Below, in pieces: positions 31,638 to 31,690 of a stretch of DNA of 31,690 nucleotides (within the stretch, counting starts at the first letter, position 1; each line of letters begins with the position of its first letter). This DNA comes from an uncultured Bacillus sp. GTDB taxonomy: Bacteria; Bacillota; Bacilli; Bacillales; Cytobacillaceae. The DNA lies in contig CALCRD010000007.1 in the NCBI GenBank assembly GCA_937894355.1, positions 1-31,690 on the forward strand. Reading direction: 5' to 3'. The notes beneath the pieces are model-generated. The model was given only the letters and a program-made list of their open reading frames with translations, did not search any database and was not told where the DNA came from. Made by a program: the position numbers and the translations under genes.

Positions 31638-31690
31638 AGAAAAGCGCAAGCGCCTTGGTCAGCGGCGTATGAACTTATAGCCCATCGACT
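31638..31690. repeat. Dispersed GCGCAAGCGCC repeat, cut by window edge
   Basis: The sequence from AAAAGCGCAAGCGCCTTGG onward resembles a dispersed intergenic repeat that I know from many Bacillaceae genomes (AAAGCG-AAGCGCC start). Only its first 53 bases are inside the window. Confidence 0.5.

Overview
The window is chromosomal DNA from a low-GC, spore-forming Bacillaceae bacterium. A Neobacillus/Cytobacillus/Mesobacillus-type relative of Bacillus subtilis fits, but the species cannot be fixed from this sequence. The basis is gene content and order. Apart from one accessory block, the genes follow the B. subtilis yqxK-to-yqiW block: EndoQ, nudF, mciZ, yqkF, yqkE, yqkD, yqjX, uvrX (yqjW), yqjQ, yqjP, proI, namA (yqjM), rnz, zwf, gndA, polY1 (yqjH), yqjE, yqjD, yqjC, yqjB, yqjA and brxB (yqiW). 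Strong AGGAGG-type ribosome binding sites, a proline T-box and LexA boxes support a Firmicute. mciZ implies endospore formation.

Layout. Positions 1-6.7 kb hold DNA and nucleotide repair genes (EndoQ translationally coupled to NudF; UvrX with a YolD-like partner under LexA-type control), the sporulation division inhibitor MciZ, an aldo/keto reductase and an alpha/beta hydrolase. Positions 6.8-14.4 kb are an accessory and partly degenerate region. Here an aspartase gene is flanked by two direct-repeat remnants of an Rpn/PD-(D/E)XK transposase-like gene. The region also holds a frameshifted lipase-fold gene with a helical C-terminal domain next to a lipoprotein gene, which resembles a type VII secreted lipase toxin with lipoprotein immunity. 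It further holds a structured RNA-like segment, paired hairpin repeats, a 182-bp MITE with 9-bp target duplications, a small local inversion, a remnant of a Gly/Ala-rich small protein, a membrane protein and a DUF3221 lipoprotein.

Positions 14.4-22.5 kb return to conserved genes: YqjQ/YqjP, a Pro-specific T-box ahead of proI, namA behind an unusual nested dyad, a SET-domain protein, RNase Z and glucose-6-phosphate dehydrogenase. Positions 22.5-31.7 kb carry a 21-bp tandem repeat between the convergent zwf and gnd genes, DNA polymerase IV, an M20 tripeptidase, a carboxyltransferase/epimerase pair for methylmalonyl-CoA metabolism, an unannotated Prli42-type stressosome miniprotein, an L,D-transpeptidase, a FUSC/ArAE-type membrane protein and bacilliredoxin BrxB.

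Functional links. zwf and gnd supply the oxidative pentose phosphate pathway (NADPH), on which namA, proI and yqkF draw. NudF, EndoQ, UvrX and PolY1 deal with damaged nucleotides and DNA. yqjC-yqjD form a propionate/methylmalonyl-CoA unit. The accessory region looks like an interbacterial-competition island undergoing decay.
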